From Bostrychus sinensis (Eukaryota > Chordata > Actinopteri > Gobiiformes > Eleotridae): a DNA stretch of 64,000 bases. Positions within the stretch are counted from its first letter, which is position 1; each line of letters starts with the position of its first letter. This document shows positions 33,978 to 45,180 of this stretch, piece after piece. Both the position numbers and the translations under genes were made by a program. Below the pieces are notes generated by a model. It saw nothing but the letters and a program-made list of their open reading frames with translations. It made no database searches and was not told where the DNA came from. The stretch spans positions 1,570,436 to 1,634,435 of the forward strand of contig CM036247.1 of assembly GCA_020698575.1 (NCBI GenBank), read 5' to 3'.

Positions 33978-34015
33978 TGTGGTCCCTCAGATCAACATGG
34001 ACACAGACAGAAAAG
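33978..34015 (+). CDS. Gene D exon 2 (38 nt)
   Basis: CTCTCACAG acceptor and GTACGA donor (weaker than the GTAAGA of A, B and C); encodes SVVPQINMDTDRK in phase. Confidence 0.82.
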
Positions 34016-34207
34016 GTACGAAACTTCAGCCTGACCGTCTGTGCGTTCACGTTTCAGTGAATACAGTTTGATTGTTGTACGACAAAAACAGAACTTTTAA
34101 AATGCATGACTGTCTATGTCTGACGGCCACAAAGTAGTACACTGGCAAAAATGCATCACTCGGTTATGTGCTAACGTCGTTTTTTTTTGTCATTCTGTGT
34201 CCTGCAG

Positions 34208-35295
34208 GTGTCCAGAGTCCAAATGAACCTGGTCCCAGTCTGGTCCACATTAAAGAAGAACCAGAGGAACTGCAAATCAAACAGGAGCCACTCCAGGAGT
34301 TCCCATTCATTCATGTCATTGTGAAAAGTGAAGAGGAGTCCTCTCTCCTTCATCAAACACTGAAAGAGGAGAACAGAGAGGACCCCGATGGAGAAGAACC
34401 AGGTTTAAAGAAACCTCCAGAGTCAGAGAGTGAAGAACAGACTGAGAAGCTCCGACTCGATGGCTCGGATTCGGACTGGAGCTGGGAATGGGAACCTCCA
34501 GTCAAGACTTCTGCCCAAAGTGAACCACAAATAGACAATTCTTCAGAGACTGACGACTCTGACGACTGGGCTCCTTTGGTGCAAAAAAGTCCCAGTCCAA
34601 AAAAAAAGGAGCACAAATGCTCTGAATGTGGAAGGGTATTTCCAAACAGCACCAGATTAAGGATCCATGAACGGACTCACACAGGAGAGAGACCATTCAA
34701 ATGTACAGTTTGTACAATGGATTTTATAGAAAAGGGTAATCTAAGACTACACATGAGGACTCACACAGGAGAGACACCATTCAAATGTCCATTTTGTGAA
34801 AAGGCCTTTACAGTACAGAGTAATCTTAAAGCACACATGAGAATCCACACAGGAGAGAGACCATTCAAATGTTCAGTTTGTGGAAAGGGTTTTACAGTAA
34901 AGGGAGGTCTTAAGTCACACATGAGGACTCACACAGGAGAGAGACCATTCAAATGTACGATTTGTGCAAAGGGTTTTGCAGAACAGGGTACTCTAATAAA
35001 ACACATGAGAACTCACACAGGAGAGAGACCATTCAGCTGTTTGGTTTGTGCGAAGGAATTTACAGTAGAAGATGCTCTTAAACGACACATGAAGATCCAC
35101 ACAGGAGAGAGACCGTTTAAATGTACGGTTTGCGGAAAGGGATTTATAGAAAAGAGTAAAGTAAGGAAACATATGAGAACTCACACAGGAGAGAGGCCAT
35201 TCAGCTGTTCACTTTGTCCAAGGGAATTTACCCTAAAAGGCAATCTAAAACGACACATGAAGACTCACACAGGAGAGACGCCGTTCGAATGTTAA
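34208..35295 (+). CDS. C2H2 zinc-finger protein gene D, exon 3
   Basis: Acceptor CCTGCAG before 34208, TAA at 35293-35295; the spliced protein has 395 residues. The N-terminal region keeps IKEEPEE, IKQEPL, VKSEEE and LKEEN, then SSETDDSDDWAPL. Eight C2H2 fingers from about residue 165 have helices NSTRLRI, EKGNLRL, VQSNLKA, VKGGLKS, EQGTLIK, VEDALKR, EKSKVRK and LKGNLKR. Linkers are canonical TGERP except TGETP after finger 2. It ends at the first Cys of a further finger (TGETPFEC), like gene B. Fingers 5 and 6 match fingers 4 and 5 of gene C. All finger ligands are intact; likely functional DNA-binding protein with unknown target. Confidence 0.92.
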
Positions 35296-35571
35296 GCTCG
35301 CTGTCATGAACAGTTCACTTTTCAGCGTGGTTAGCTCACTATAGAAACATTCACAGCAGAGCTAACCTGGTCTGGAGCAGGTTATGTTCCTGAGTTTCAG
35401 CTTTGATCTGCTCTTTCACAGGGCTCGCAGTCTCGCTAGCCCGACATCGTGGGGCAATTACTCTTTTTTTTTTTACTCAGGCTACCAAAATTTGACAGCC
35501 CCTGCCTGACGGGAAGTGTTCACAGGGACAGGGCTCACACAGAGAGGGAGGAGGTGAGCGGGTGAAGCATA

Positions 35572-36060
35572 CACTGTAAAAAATATCTGTAGATTTCATG
35601 GTAAAAATCTGTAAAATCTCAACAGTAAAAGACCGTAGTTGATATATCGGTAAAATACTGTTTTGGTTACGGTAATTAACTGTAATATGAAAAATAAGGC
35701 AAAATTGTATTTTTTAGTTTTATTTTTTGTAATGTATACAGTATAGCACTGTTAAAAAAATTGAGTCCTGTGTTTATTACAGTTGAACACCTTTTCAAAA
35801 GATAACTTTAAATTTTACAGTACATGTTGATTAAAACATAAGTCACAAACTAAAATATACATTAACCTATTTTTTTGAAAGATAACTTTATTTTGCAGTA
35901 AATAATAAAAACTCAAGTCAAAAACTGTAAAAACAACATTTGTGATAAAATTATACTGTAAAATGAAATACAGGCCTCTTGTAGTTTTTACAGTAGAATT
36001 CTGGCAACCACAGCTGCCAATTTTTTACCGTAAAATTTACAGATTTTTTTTTTTACAGTG
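35572..36060. mobile_element. MITE with CACTGTAAA termini, TA target
   Basis: Starts CACTGTAAAAAATATCTGTA and ends as its imperfect inverse (TACAGATTTTTT..TTTACAGTG). TA flanks both sides (35570-35571, 36061-36062). 489 bp, no coding capacity; Tc1/mariner-type target. Confidence 0.75.
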
Positions 36061-36089
36061 TAGGCCTACAATGGTCAGGGTTCTTTTGG

Positions 36090-36266
36090 CTGAAAGCGTT
36101 TGATCGACTGGATCATAGCAGGCTAACGCAAACTCGAGCCAACTTCACCTCACAGGAAGCTTACAGCGGGTCGTGGCCAGTGGTTTTACAGTCCATGGGC
36201 CGTCCGGGGTCCCACAGGGAGGCGTCATTACCCCGTATCGTTTCCTCCTGTATATGTCCACTCCAC
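36090..36266 (+). mobile_element. LINE RT fragment, left part
   Basis: Reads GVPQGGVITPYRFLLYMST, RT domain. Interrupted by the hAT-like element that follows and resumed at 37050. Confidence 0.65.
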
Positions 36267-37049
36267 TAGGCATGGGACGATAAGAGAATTTTATGTCACG
36301 ATTATCTTAGCCACAATAATTGCGATTAATGATATTATCCCGATAATTATGAAATTATTCCTGCAGTTTCAAAATGTGGCTAAAACATACTGCAATTACT
36401 TTACAATGACACAACAGACTCAAGTTTATTATTTTAGTATAAATTATTGCAAACTTACGGCTCCCCCTTGTGGCCAAACTTTAGAAGACACACATAAACA
36501 ACAGCTGTAGTGACCTGGTTACCGCGGTGACTGTTGAACTGCTGCAGCGTGTACTGAACCCTTGTAAAAGTTTAAAAGTGAAAGCATGTTAGCCGTAGCT
36601 GAGACACGTTTCTGTTGCTGTGTGAGACGCATTTACTGAGAGAGGAACGCTTTTTCTAACTTTGAGTTTCATTTCGTAAAGTCAAAGTGTCACTGTTTAA
36701 TGGTAACCTTATGATTACTGTGTAAATTAGCCACGTTTATTAGCATGCACTGCTACAAATATTTAGCGCTGCTGCTGAATCCTCAGACGCTTGAACGCCT
36801 CACAGTCCTTCTGTCTGCTCTGCTGTAGATCAAGGATTTTAACCAATTATGGAGAAATTGGACTGAAGACAAGCTTTGAGCCTTCTTCTTTAAACATAGC
36901 GCATAGCAAAGGTCTTAGCTCTCTCATATGAGGATAATGGCGATTATGTCAATGAACAATTATCGCGATAATTAAAAATTGCCACCATCAATTTATCTTT
37001 ACTGTTTTTATTGCGATTAGCGATTTAATCGTTTATCGTCCCACCCCTA
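36267..37049. mobile_element. hAT-like non-autonomous element nested in a LINE, 783 bp
   Basis: Ends TAGGCATGGGACGATAA and TTATCGTCCCACCCCTA. Flanked by CACTCCAC (36259-36266) and CACTCGAC (37050-37057), an 8-bp target duplication with one change. Removing the element joins two LINE parts. Confidence 0.82.
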
Positions 37050-37760
37050 CACTCGACAAACAATTCTTCAGGAGCCTGGACGTTGGCTCTGCAGACGACA
37101 AAGGGCCATCCCCTTAAACAACATCAACAGTGACAGAACTATGACTCTGGAAGCCCAGCAGTTGGATAAATGGGCTGAAGAAAACGGCCTGCAGCTCAAT
37201 GGGGATAAATCTGTGGAGCTCAGAATCTGCTATTCAGAAAATCAGATACAGCCTGCTCCTCTGGTACTGGGTGGAAAGGAAGTCCCACCACAAAATACCT
37301 GGGTTTTTACCTGGACTCTCACATAGGAAATGAAGGAACTTGAAAGCTTTCCTTACCATTTGGTCTGACTGTTTTGGCTCGACGTGGCTTGTCACAACAG
37401 GATCTGATAACTCTTTACACCTCGCTGCTGAGGCCATGTTTGGAATAAGGGAGTGTCCTCTGAGTGGGGGGGGTAACAAAAGCCAGGCTGCACAGAGGGA
37501 GACGATGCAAGCGAGAGCCCTTAAAATCATCTCCAGAGGAAGTCCAACATCGCCTGAACTCCTTCAGAGTCAGAGATGAGCCACAGTTCACGGCCCCTGC
37601 ATGAACTGCTCTCTAAAACAAGAGCGGAACAGGAATAACATTTCAGATTATCAGTGTCGCACCAACAAACTCCAACAGTGAGACTATAAACCCTGCTTTA
37701 GGGTCTACAAGTCCAGACATTGGTGTTTTTTAACCATTCTTTTAATGTGTATGTCTTGTG
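37050..37760 (+). mobile_element. LINE RT fragment, right part
   Basis: Continues with a catalytic-like SADD near 37095, then LEAQQLDKWAEENGLQLNGD and SVELRICYS (37145-37235), and further frames with frameshifts. Decayed. Confidence 0.65.
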
Positions 37761-38494
37761 TGTCTTTTTTTTTAATGTAAAATCTGCTGAAATTATTTTT
37801 TTCACTGTAAGCAAGAATGAAATAAAGTCAAGTCATTGGTTGATCTGGGTTATAAATGTGGAGCTGTGTTTATTGTATATGGACAGTGAAAGTCTACAAA
37901 CCGCAGATGGAGGCTGAGGAGTGCACGCTCGCATGTTTAAGGTTACTGCCCACTTTTTGGAGCGAGAGCCAGCAAAAACGAGTGGATTTTAGAGGAATTA
38001 TCGCCTTTAAAGGTCCTACCCATTTTAATATGAAAGCATGAAAACACAAGCAACAACCGCGCTGACAGTGGAGCTAACGTTAGTCTGCAGAACCATTTTC
38101 TCTGCAAATAATCCAAATAGCAAACGGCCAAAACTGCGGTCAGACAACGAGGTGTGAATGTAGCTCAGTGATGAAGCCAAAGATGAGCAGTGCTGCAGAG
38201 AGAGAGCAAAGAACTGCAGTTTTCACTTTTAACTGATTGTCACTAAAACAACAACACACTTCTGTCACCTTGATTAAACTTAAACATGGATTAAAAGATT
38301 ACTTTATTGGGAAAACCTTAAATCTTATGACAATATAGGGATTTTTTTATTTTTTTTTGCCGTATCACCCAGCCCTATTTGTTCATACTGAAAATTATAG
38401 TTCACTTATAACACAATGCATATTTATTACTTTTCAACACTAAAAAATATGTTTTTTTTTTAGGAAATTTCATTTAATTTTGGGCTGCTAAAAG
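37761..38494. other. Repeat-derived spacer, no gene recognised
   Basis: Contains a hAT-type right terminus (GCCGTATCACCCAGCCCTA near 38358-38376) without a clear left partner. No credible ORF. Confidence 0.45.
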
Positions 38495-38868
38495 TAGGGC
38501 TGTGCGAATCAATAACAAAAGTATCGATACCTTTGATTCCTGTGATTTAATTGTATCAATACCAATCTGAAAGTATCGATACTTTAGTAGTAATGACAAA
38601 CAGTGTTATTAATATAATACAAATTGCACTGGATGCTTCCTGTGTGCTCTGCAGTGGCAGGTCCAACCCAGTCCATCGTCTTATCTCCAAAAGAAGCCAT
38701 TATTAGTAACGTGTGTGCATATAGTCTTTTATAATTATTAAAATTTCAATTAATATAAAAGAATGAACAATAGTTGTGACTGTGGCGGTATCAGAATCAG
38801 TATTGGTATCGACGAGACCAGGCTTGGTATCGAATCGAAGGTGAGAAAGCTGGTATCGCACATCACTA
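38495..38868. mobile_element. hAT-like MITE, 374 bp
   Basis: TAGGGCTGTGCGA at the left; right end reversed TAGTGATGTGCGATACC. Flanked by GCTAAAAG and ACCAAAAG, a diverged 8-bp duplication. Interior is rich in GTATCGATAC. Confidence 0.65.
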
Positions 38869-39105
38869 ACCAAAAGTTTTGTCAACCAGCGCTACATTCT
38901 GAGTTTGGGTGGGGATTAAACATCATCAACATCAACATCATCCTCTGAGAGATTTGAACTAACGTGGCTCAGACTGTTCCACAGCTGAGTGAGACAAAGC
39001 CCATCCACTGTCCTCTAACTCTGAGTTTATCCCAGAGTCTGAACCTAACCTGGTCTGAAATAATAAGTTATAATTTTGTGTCAGTCTCATTAAATGTGCA
39101 ATATT

Positions 39106-39841
39106 AAAGTTACACTGTGTAAGATTCCCGGTCTTGCGCCTCTAGAGGCCACAGCTGCCACTGCACCGTCGCAAAACGTAAACACTAGGGCCCCTCCTCC
39201 TTCTGAAACTGTGCGAGCTGCGTCTATTTCCATCATTGTTTCAACTTTAGTTGACCTGCTGCTACCTTTGGAAGTTTGGACTGGATCTTCTATAGAGTTA
39301 GCGCTAGCGTTAGCTTATCAACAAATATCGCGCAATGGTCGCAGTAAAAACAACTAATAACTGTATGAAAAAGCACGTTCTAAAGAAAAAATAAAGAGAC
39401 TAATTTACCTGCCCAACAATAAAGAAGCAAAAACGTGATCTGATTTGCAGCCTTCTCTGTCTCTCATCTGACGCCAGCGAGCAAAAGTCTGTCCGATGTT
39501 GACTCTTGTCTGTGATCTGGTGCGGTCCCTTTCACATTTTCTTTTTCTTGCCTCGTCCGACATTGTCTTCATCTTCTTGTGTCCTTCGGCCCTGACGAAC
39601 TGGCGAAAATAACAACGCTAAAAGTAGCTTCCTGGTTATACTGCGCCTCAAGTCGTTCCCTGTCACGTGACTCTTCCTCAACAGCGGAGCGCTCCCGGCC
39701 AAGTTGCGAGGGCGGTTTCTCAGTACAGAAGCCCCGCTCGGAGCAACAGATCCACCTCAGGCCTTATAATCGCTCAAAAAATCACAAAAACAAGTCAGTA
39801 TGCCCCACATATTTAGGAGAAAAGTTACACAGTGTAACTTT
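39106..39841. mobile_element. MITE with AAAGTTACACTGTGTAA termini, 736 bp
   Basis: 17-bp terminal inverted repeats (AAAGTTACACTGTGTAA / TTACACAGTGTAACTTT) flanked by AATATT on both sides (39100-39105, 39842-39847). The paralogous site near 22350 lacks the insert. No coding capacity. Confidence 0.82.
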
Positions 39842-40123
39842 AATATTTGTGTCTTTTTTACTCTAAACTGTTAATAATGAATTAAACTTGGGCCTCTGAA
39901 CCTGTTCAAGCTGAATATAACCTCCTCTGTCTTTTCTGTTCCAAAACTGGTGAAAAACCAAGGCACTCTTCATACACCTGAAGTTTAAAAAGACTTTATT
40001 TCATGTGGCTTTATGTTTTTAAAATCAGAGCGTGCTGGGTTTGATTTAGACCCAGGCGTCGCGGCCAACAAACGACTTTCTTCAGGAGTCATTTCCAGCT
40101 CTGTCCCCTGTTTATGAGAGTTA
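39842..40123. other. Spacer
   Basis: First part homologous to 22360-22480; no gene seen. Confidence 0.45.
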
Positions 40124-40676
40124 TGCTGCGTTCATGATACATTGGAATCTCGGAAATTCCAACCTCCGAGTCTGAAAAACGGCCTTGAACGCCATCTCAG
40201 GTTAGAATTTTTGCTCAGAAACTCGTGTGGAAGTGTTGGACTCTGAGTTCCTGAGTTGACGTCACAATCCTCGGCCTCCCTCTGTGAGAGGTAAACAGTG
40301 TGGTTACTAACACGGAAAGAATAGTTTTTTAAAACAAGAGATCTCAGACTTCTGCAAAAATGTCCTCATCTTTATAAAATGAATGAAGTTCTCAGTGCTG
40401 CAGCTCTGCAGAAACATCTCTGAATGTTCATTTATCAGTAAATGACTAAAGTAGAAACAGAAACCTCCCCTGATATAACTCAGTGCCACACCAAACACTT
40501 TTATCAAGGCATTTATTTGTTTTCTATAAAACAACATGAAAATGCAAATATGGTGTTGTTGTTATTGTGCTGATCCACGTGACTTTTCCGAGCTGAACTC
40601 GTGAACGGACGTTTTTCGGAAGTCGGCGTTTTTAAGTCGGGACTTCCAAGATTTCCTATGTATCATGAAGGCAGCA
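40124..40676. mobile_element. Harbinger-like MITE, family 2 copy a (553 bp)
   Basis: Begins TGCTGCGTTCATGATACAT and ends ATGTATCATGAAGGCAGCA. Flanked by TTA and TAA, close to the TWA target of PIF/Harbinger. Non-coding. Confidence 0.75.
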
Positions 40677-41095
40677 TAAAACATCTAGAGGTGAAATTTT
40701 TTGGTGCAGAGATCACACATTATTTAAAAATGTGCAGCAAACATTTTTCTTTTTTTTTTAATTACTTTATTGCGTTACTTTGCAGACTACTTATGAATTT
40801 ATTTTTCAAAATTTAAAATATTACAATGAAAATAATGACAGCAATAATAACCACAATAATAATTTACAGTTTCAGCACAAACAATATCAACAAAAGAAAC
40901 AAAACTAAGCCAATTAACAACCCCAAAAACATTTTTCAAGTGCAAAAAAAAAAAAACATAATTCAATTAAAAAAGCAGTCTACTATAAGAAAGGACTGAA
41001 ATCAATCTCCTCATTCAGTCCTGGAAACTGTGGGCTGCAGATGAAAAGTCTCTCTCTGGTAAATGATTGTTAGCAACAAACTGCTATGCTTTTAT
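40677..41095. other. AT-rich spacer
   Basis: A and AAT-rich stretch; no gene or element ends recognised. Confidence 0.5.
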
Positions 41096-41845
41096 CCCAG
41101 CCATTCCCAAAGTCAGGAGTCACGGCGCTCCTTAAATTCACCAAAATCCCACACAGACCCCAACAATGCAACTTCCCTCCATCCCAAATTTTATTTTCAT
41201 GTTTTTCTCCATATATTTCTATAAAAACATTACAAAAGACACTGACGATTGGCTAAAAAGTGTTTTAAAGTTATATTTTTAAACAAATACACTGTAAATA
41301 AAATAGAATGCTGCAAAATCTCAATAACTCAAGGCAAAGGATCCCTCAAGATTTTTGGGGCCAACTCAAAATCTCAAGTTTTCCACACTTTCACTCAATT
41401 TGATGTTCATACGTCTAAAAACTTTTCTAATGTTTAAGTTTTTCTCTCTATCATTATTTTTTTACTCATCTTTTTACTTTTTACTTAACTTACAGAGTTC
41501 AGAAAAAGTTATTCTTTTGTTAAATGTAGTATATTTAGTTTTTATTATTATCAATAATACTTTTTCTGAACAGTGGAGTCAGTTGGCGTAAGATGAGCTG
41601 GAAAAAATAAAGATAGTGAGTAAAAATTAAAATTGTATGAACGTTAAATTTGGTGATTAAAAAATATTAGTTGTTGAAAACTTAAGATTTTGAGTTGATC
41701 ACCAAAACTCAAAAATCTTGAGGGATGCCTTGAGTTTTTGCAGCATTGTTTTTTACAGTGCATTTCAAACTCAATTTATTTTTATGTACTTAATATAGAC
41801 AGCCTCTGGGGGCCCCGGACCCCACTTTGGGAAACGCTGTTTTAG
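41096..41845. mobile_element. hAT-like MITE, family 1 copy c, interrupted
   Basis: CAGCCATTCCCAAAGTCAGG at the left and CCCACTTTGGGAAACGCTG at the right. The interior is split by a second MITE at 41290-41760; the outer parts match copies a and b. Confidence 0.65.
41290..41760. mobile_element. Nested MITE, 471 bp
   Basis: Starts CACTGTAAATAAAATAGAAT and ends GCAGCATTGTTTTTTACAGTG. Terminal inverted repeats of about 50 bp include CTCAAGATTTTT. Absent from the other family 1 copies at the matching place. Confidence 0.75.
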
Positions 41846-41896
41846 ATAAACTGACACTGGCACAGTTTTTCCAAAAGAATGTTTTAAACCTGAGCA

Positions 41897-42830
41897 AAGG
41901 CAAAACTTAATGGATGGATTTACCTCTGATGTAAGAAAGATTAGATGCAATTATCTCAAATTTCCCATCCTAAAGCTAAAGAAGTACACTTTAAAATAAT
42001 AAATAACATCTATCCCTGTAAGGAGTTTTTACATTTAAAATTCAACACTGATGACAATGAATGTGTATTTTGTAAAGCTGAGATGAAACAGAAGAACATC
42101 TTTTCTTCTCTTGTATCGTCACTAAAATCTTTTGGGACAGTTTTTTACCTGGGGTTGTTATAATCTTGGTACAGCTGCATTAGATTATAAAGAAATTAAA
42201 TTTGGTGTTACATTGGAGGATAGGTCGAAGGAGTTTATGATAAACAACTTAATTATTTTAGCCAAATTCTTTATCCATAAATGTAAATTTAGTAAAGTCA
42301 AACCATCTTTTAATGTGTTCCTGAACGTCCTTAAAAGACTTTTTAATGTGTCTCTGTGATGGATTTGTTGCACTTTCTTTTACCCCGGTGACACCTTGGT
42401 TTTAGTTTTCATCACTTTATTTTTTATTGTTTGTATATTGATGTTTATTCTGGCTATTACTGTTTGTTGTTTGTGATGTTAAACCTGCTCAGTTTAAATC
42501 AATGGCGATTTATGAGCCTGTAAGATTTTTTTTTTTTTTTTTTCAATACTTTATTCCAGACTCAGGGTCCAATAAAAAAAAAAAAAAAAAAAAAAAAAAC
42601 ACAATACAAAAATACACAGAAAAGAAATACAATAGTTATACAAGCACTTTAAAAAGGCAACTGTACCAGTGTCTCCACAACTTAGACTGGTAGCGTATTG
42701 CACTAAACTTGATGTTTGTTATTGACAAGATCATTTCATTTTCAGATTTGTTAAGCCTACAGATAAAACTGTACGTGAGGTTCCGTAACACAGCGTGCAA
42801 GGTGTTAACTCTGCCACTGACAAACATTTC
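41897..42830 (+). mobile_element. L1-like LINE insertion upstream of gene E
   Basis: The 9-mer ACCTGAGCA flanks this 934-bp block (41888-41896, 42831-42839). In genes B and C the same flank runs straight into the promoter cassette, so this is an insertion with target duplication. The left half encodes C-terminal L1-like pieces (HFKIINNIYPCKEFLHLKFN, CVFCKAEM, LAKFFIHKCKFSKVKPSF) in shifted frames. The right part (about 42523-42830) looks like an antisense LINE tail with poly(T) at 42525-42543 and poly(A) at 42573-42599, so more than one event is involved. Confidence 0.65.
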
Positions 42831-42833
42831 ACC

Positions 42834-42984
42834 TGAGCAGCAGGGGGCAGCAGAGGGCAGCAGAGGTGAGTGTGGCCCAGATGAGAGAAGAAGAACGGCT
42901 GCTGTCTGTGGCGTTAGCTCCGAACAGAACTCTGACACTTGGAGCCCAGAGCGGAGCCTTAAAGCGGACAGAGCGCAGTGAAAC
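42834..42984 (+). promoter_or_regulatory. Conserved exon-1 5' cassette of gene E
   Basis: Two CTCF-like cores (42837-42865) and the shared downstream sequence. Now adjoined by LINE sequence instead of its original upstream flank. Confidence 0.55.
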
Positions 42985-43046
42985 ATGGCAGAAGTGAAGC
43001 TGAAGGAGGAGCCGGAGCTGTGGGAGCCCGCGGAGGTGGACAACAG
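42985..43046 (+). CDS. C2H2 zinc-finger gene E, exon 1
   Basis: 62 coding nt, MAEVKLKEEPELWEPAEVDN, GTGAGT donor. Splices in phase to 44000-44037 and 46580-48612. Confidence 0.85.
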
Positions 43047-43294
43047 GTGAGTTTAGAGCCGCTACAGGACGCTCTCAGCACACAACCCTGCGCCCAGCGG
43101 ACTGCCTTTAAACAACACACCATTGTGCGATTATCAGTCACTTTATCAGACACAGGACCGACAAGAAACTGGACCCACAGACCATCTGAACCACTGTGGA
43201 ACCGTTTACAATCCGGGTTAAGTTTATTTTGTAGGAGACTAAAGAGAAAAGTGCATTTGTTTGTGGAGGTGAGGAGGTAAAGTGAAGAGAGTAA

Positions 43295-43667
43295 TGCTGC
43301 CTTCATGTGCTATGGGAATTATGGAAAACCACTCGCCGAGGTCAAATTTGTCGTAATTTCCAGTGGAGAACTCGAAGATAATTTTAATTCCCGAGTTGCT
43401 GAGATGAGGTCGGATTCAAAATGGCGGAGAGCAGCGAAGAAACTGTGGATGATATGAAATGCGTAGGCTGATAAATGTTTTTACTCATTGTTTAATTATG
43501 TAGCATACACAATGTTAAAGTTAACAGAGTAACATTAGCAAACTCGTACAGTTATTCAACATTTTTTTTATTATGCTACGACCACAACAGCACCTGAACA
43601 CAGCAACTCGTAATTTCCTATTTACAAGTGGAAAATATCATCTTTCCCATCTCACGTGAAGGCAGCA
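43295..43667. mobile_element. Harbinger-like MITE, family 2 copy b (373 bp)
   Basis: TGCTGCCTTCATGTG and CACGTGAAGGCAGCA ends flanked by TAA on both sides (43292-43294, 43668-43670). Lies in intron 1 of gene E. Confidence 0.8.
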
Positions 43668-43999
43668 TAATGCCCTGAGGTGTGGTTTGGGCGGATCAGG
43701 TCATGCACCTGCTGATAAAAGGCTTGCTCTGACACTGGAGCATTTATATGGAGTAATGTAGTTTGTGTTGAATCATTAATGTTCTGTTTCTTCAGAAGAT
43801 TTCTCATTTTAGCAACTTTTATTTAGTTCACTGTCACTTTGAGGTATAACACATCTGATGCAGGCCTACTTTTATTCCTGCTTTGTGTCCAAAGTCCTCC
43901 AAATGTGTCTCTGACCACTGCACCAAAAGAGGAAGTTGTTCTGATCCAACTAAAACCTCTTTAAGTCTTTGTAAAGTCTTTTCTGTTGTTCTCTTACAG

Positions 44000-44037
44000 T
44001 GTGGCCAGTGAGTTCAAAGAGGAGCCAGACTGCAAAG
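44000..44037 (+). CDS. Gene E exon 2 (38 nt, divergent peptide)
   Basis: CTCTTACAG acceptor and GTAAGA donor; length and phase as in the paralogues, but it encodes SVASEFKEEPDCK. The HMDTDRK ending is replaced by a further KEEP-type motif. Confidence 0.8.
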
Positions 44038-44149
44038 GTAAGAAACAGCTGCGGTATTGGCTGGACTGAATGAATAAAAATGAATAAATAATGAGGTAAA
44101 ATAAATAATATAACAAAATAATAATAATAATAATTCCCAGGTTTAAAGG

Positions 44150-44525
44150 TCAGTGTCACTTAGTTTATGATACAGTATATGATTAAGTAGCTCTGTTGCA
44201 CCTTTAGTGGTCATATATTTTAAAGATTTATAATATAATTTAAATTCATTATAAAAGCCTTTAAAGATGGGTGGGGACTTTAGGAATCTAGATTTATGTA
44301 TATAATGTTTTGCCAATATTGTAATCCAGAACAATTCCATACAAAACCTCTTTCATAGACATCTTCTTCTGACCAAACCATTCTTACACCTGAGCCCAAA
44401 ATTCTAGAAAAAAATGACGTTCATAAAATATGTGATTTGTGGTTTCTACATTTGCATTACAAAATGCACACGTTATTTTCAAAGTTGGATCTAAGTCTGA
44501 GAAATTCACTTATATATTATATATT
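44150..44525 (-). mobile_element. L1-like LINE fragment
   Basis: Minus frame reads CANVETTNHIFYE, then FWITILAKHYIHKSRFLKSP, the C-terminal Cys/His and following region of L1-like ORF2. In intron 2 of gene E. Confidence 0.6.
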
Positions 44526-44533
44526 ATTGATTA

Positions 44534-45180
44534 CCGTATTTTCCGGACTATAAGTGGCTCCGGAGTATAAGTCGCACTAACCAAAAAATGCATAATGAAG
44601 AAAAAAACGTATATAAGTCACATTTTTGGGGGGAAATTTATTTTACAAAATCTGACACCAAGAACAGACATTTCATGTTGAAAGGCGAGTTATAGTAATA
44701 ATAGAATAGAGAACAACAGCTGAATAGGTGTGCGCTATGCTAACGTAACACAGTGATGGTTATTCAGCTACATGAAGCATAAACAACGAACTGAATAGGT
44801 GTCTCGTATGTTAACGTAATATATTAACAGTTATTCACATAAATATAGCATAAAGAACATAATATAACAAGTTCACCAAACTCACCATCTCACTCCTAAT
44901 CGCTAAGTCCTTTAAATTCTTCATCCTCGGTGTCGCTTCTGAACAACTCCGCCAACTCCGGAGGTAGACGAAGCGCCGCTTCCTCCTCTGCGTGGCTGTC
45001 GTCAGACTCAGCATCAGTTCCATTTCCAATTATTCCGCTCTTTCTCAGTTGTCTTTATAGCCTAAGTTGTTGTTGGTAATGTTTACATTTTAAATTGTCA
45101 GTGGTACAGGTGCAGCAGATGCTGGGACACAAGCCTAGAGCGCCCTCTGGTGGCTGTCAAATATTCGGTCATCAGTTTTT
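44534..45180. repeat. Interspersed repeat starting ACCGTATTTTCCGGACTATA
   Basis: A widespread fish repeat; a second copy with the same start is at 63808-64000. Ends uncertain. Intron 2 of gene E. Confidence 0.55.

Noticed and set aside
34168..34207. Upstream start extending the gene D finger exon into the preceding sequence
   Set aside because: This stretch is the polypyrimidine tract and CCTGCAG acceptor of the intron; the spliced model from exon 1 is in frame and shared by the paralogues. The same applies to 46441-46579 in gene E.
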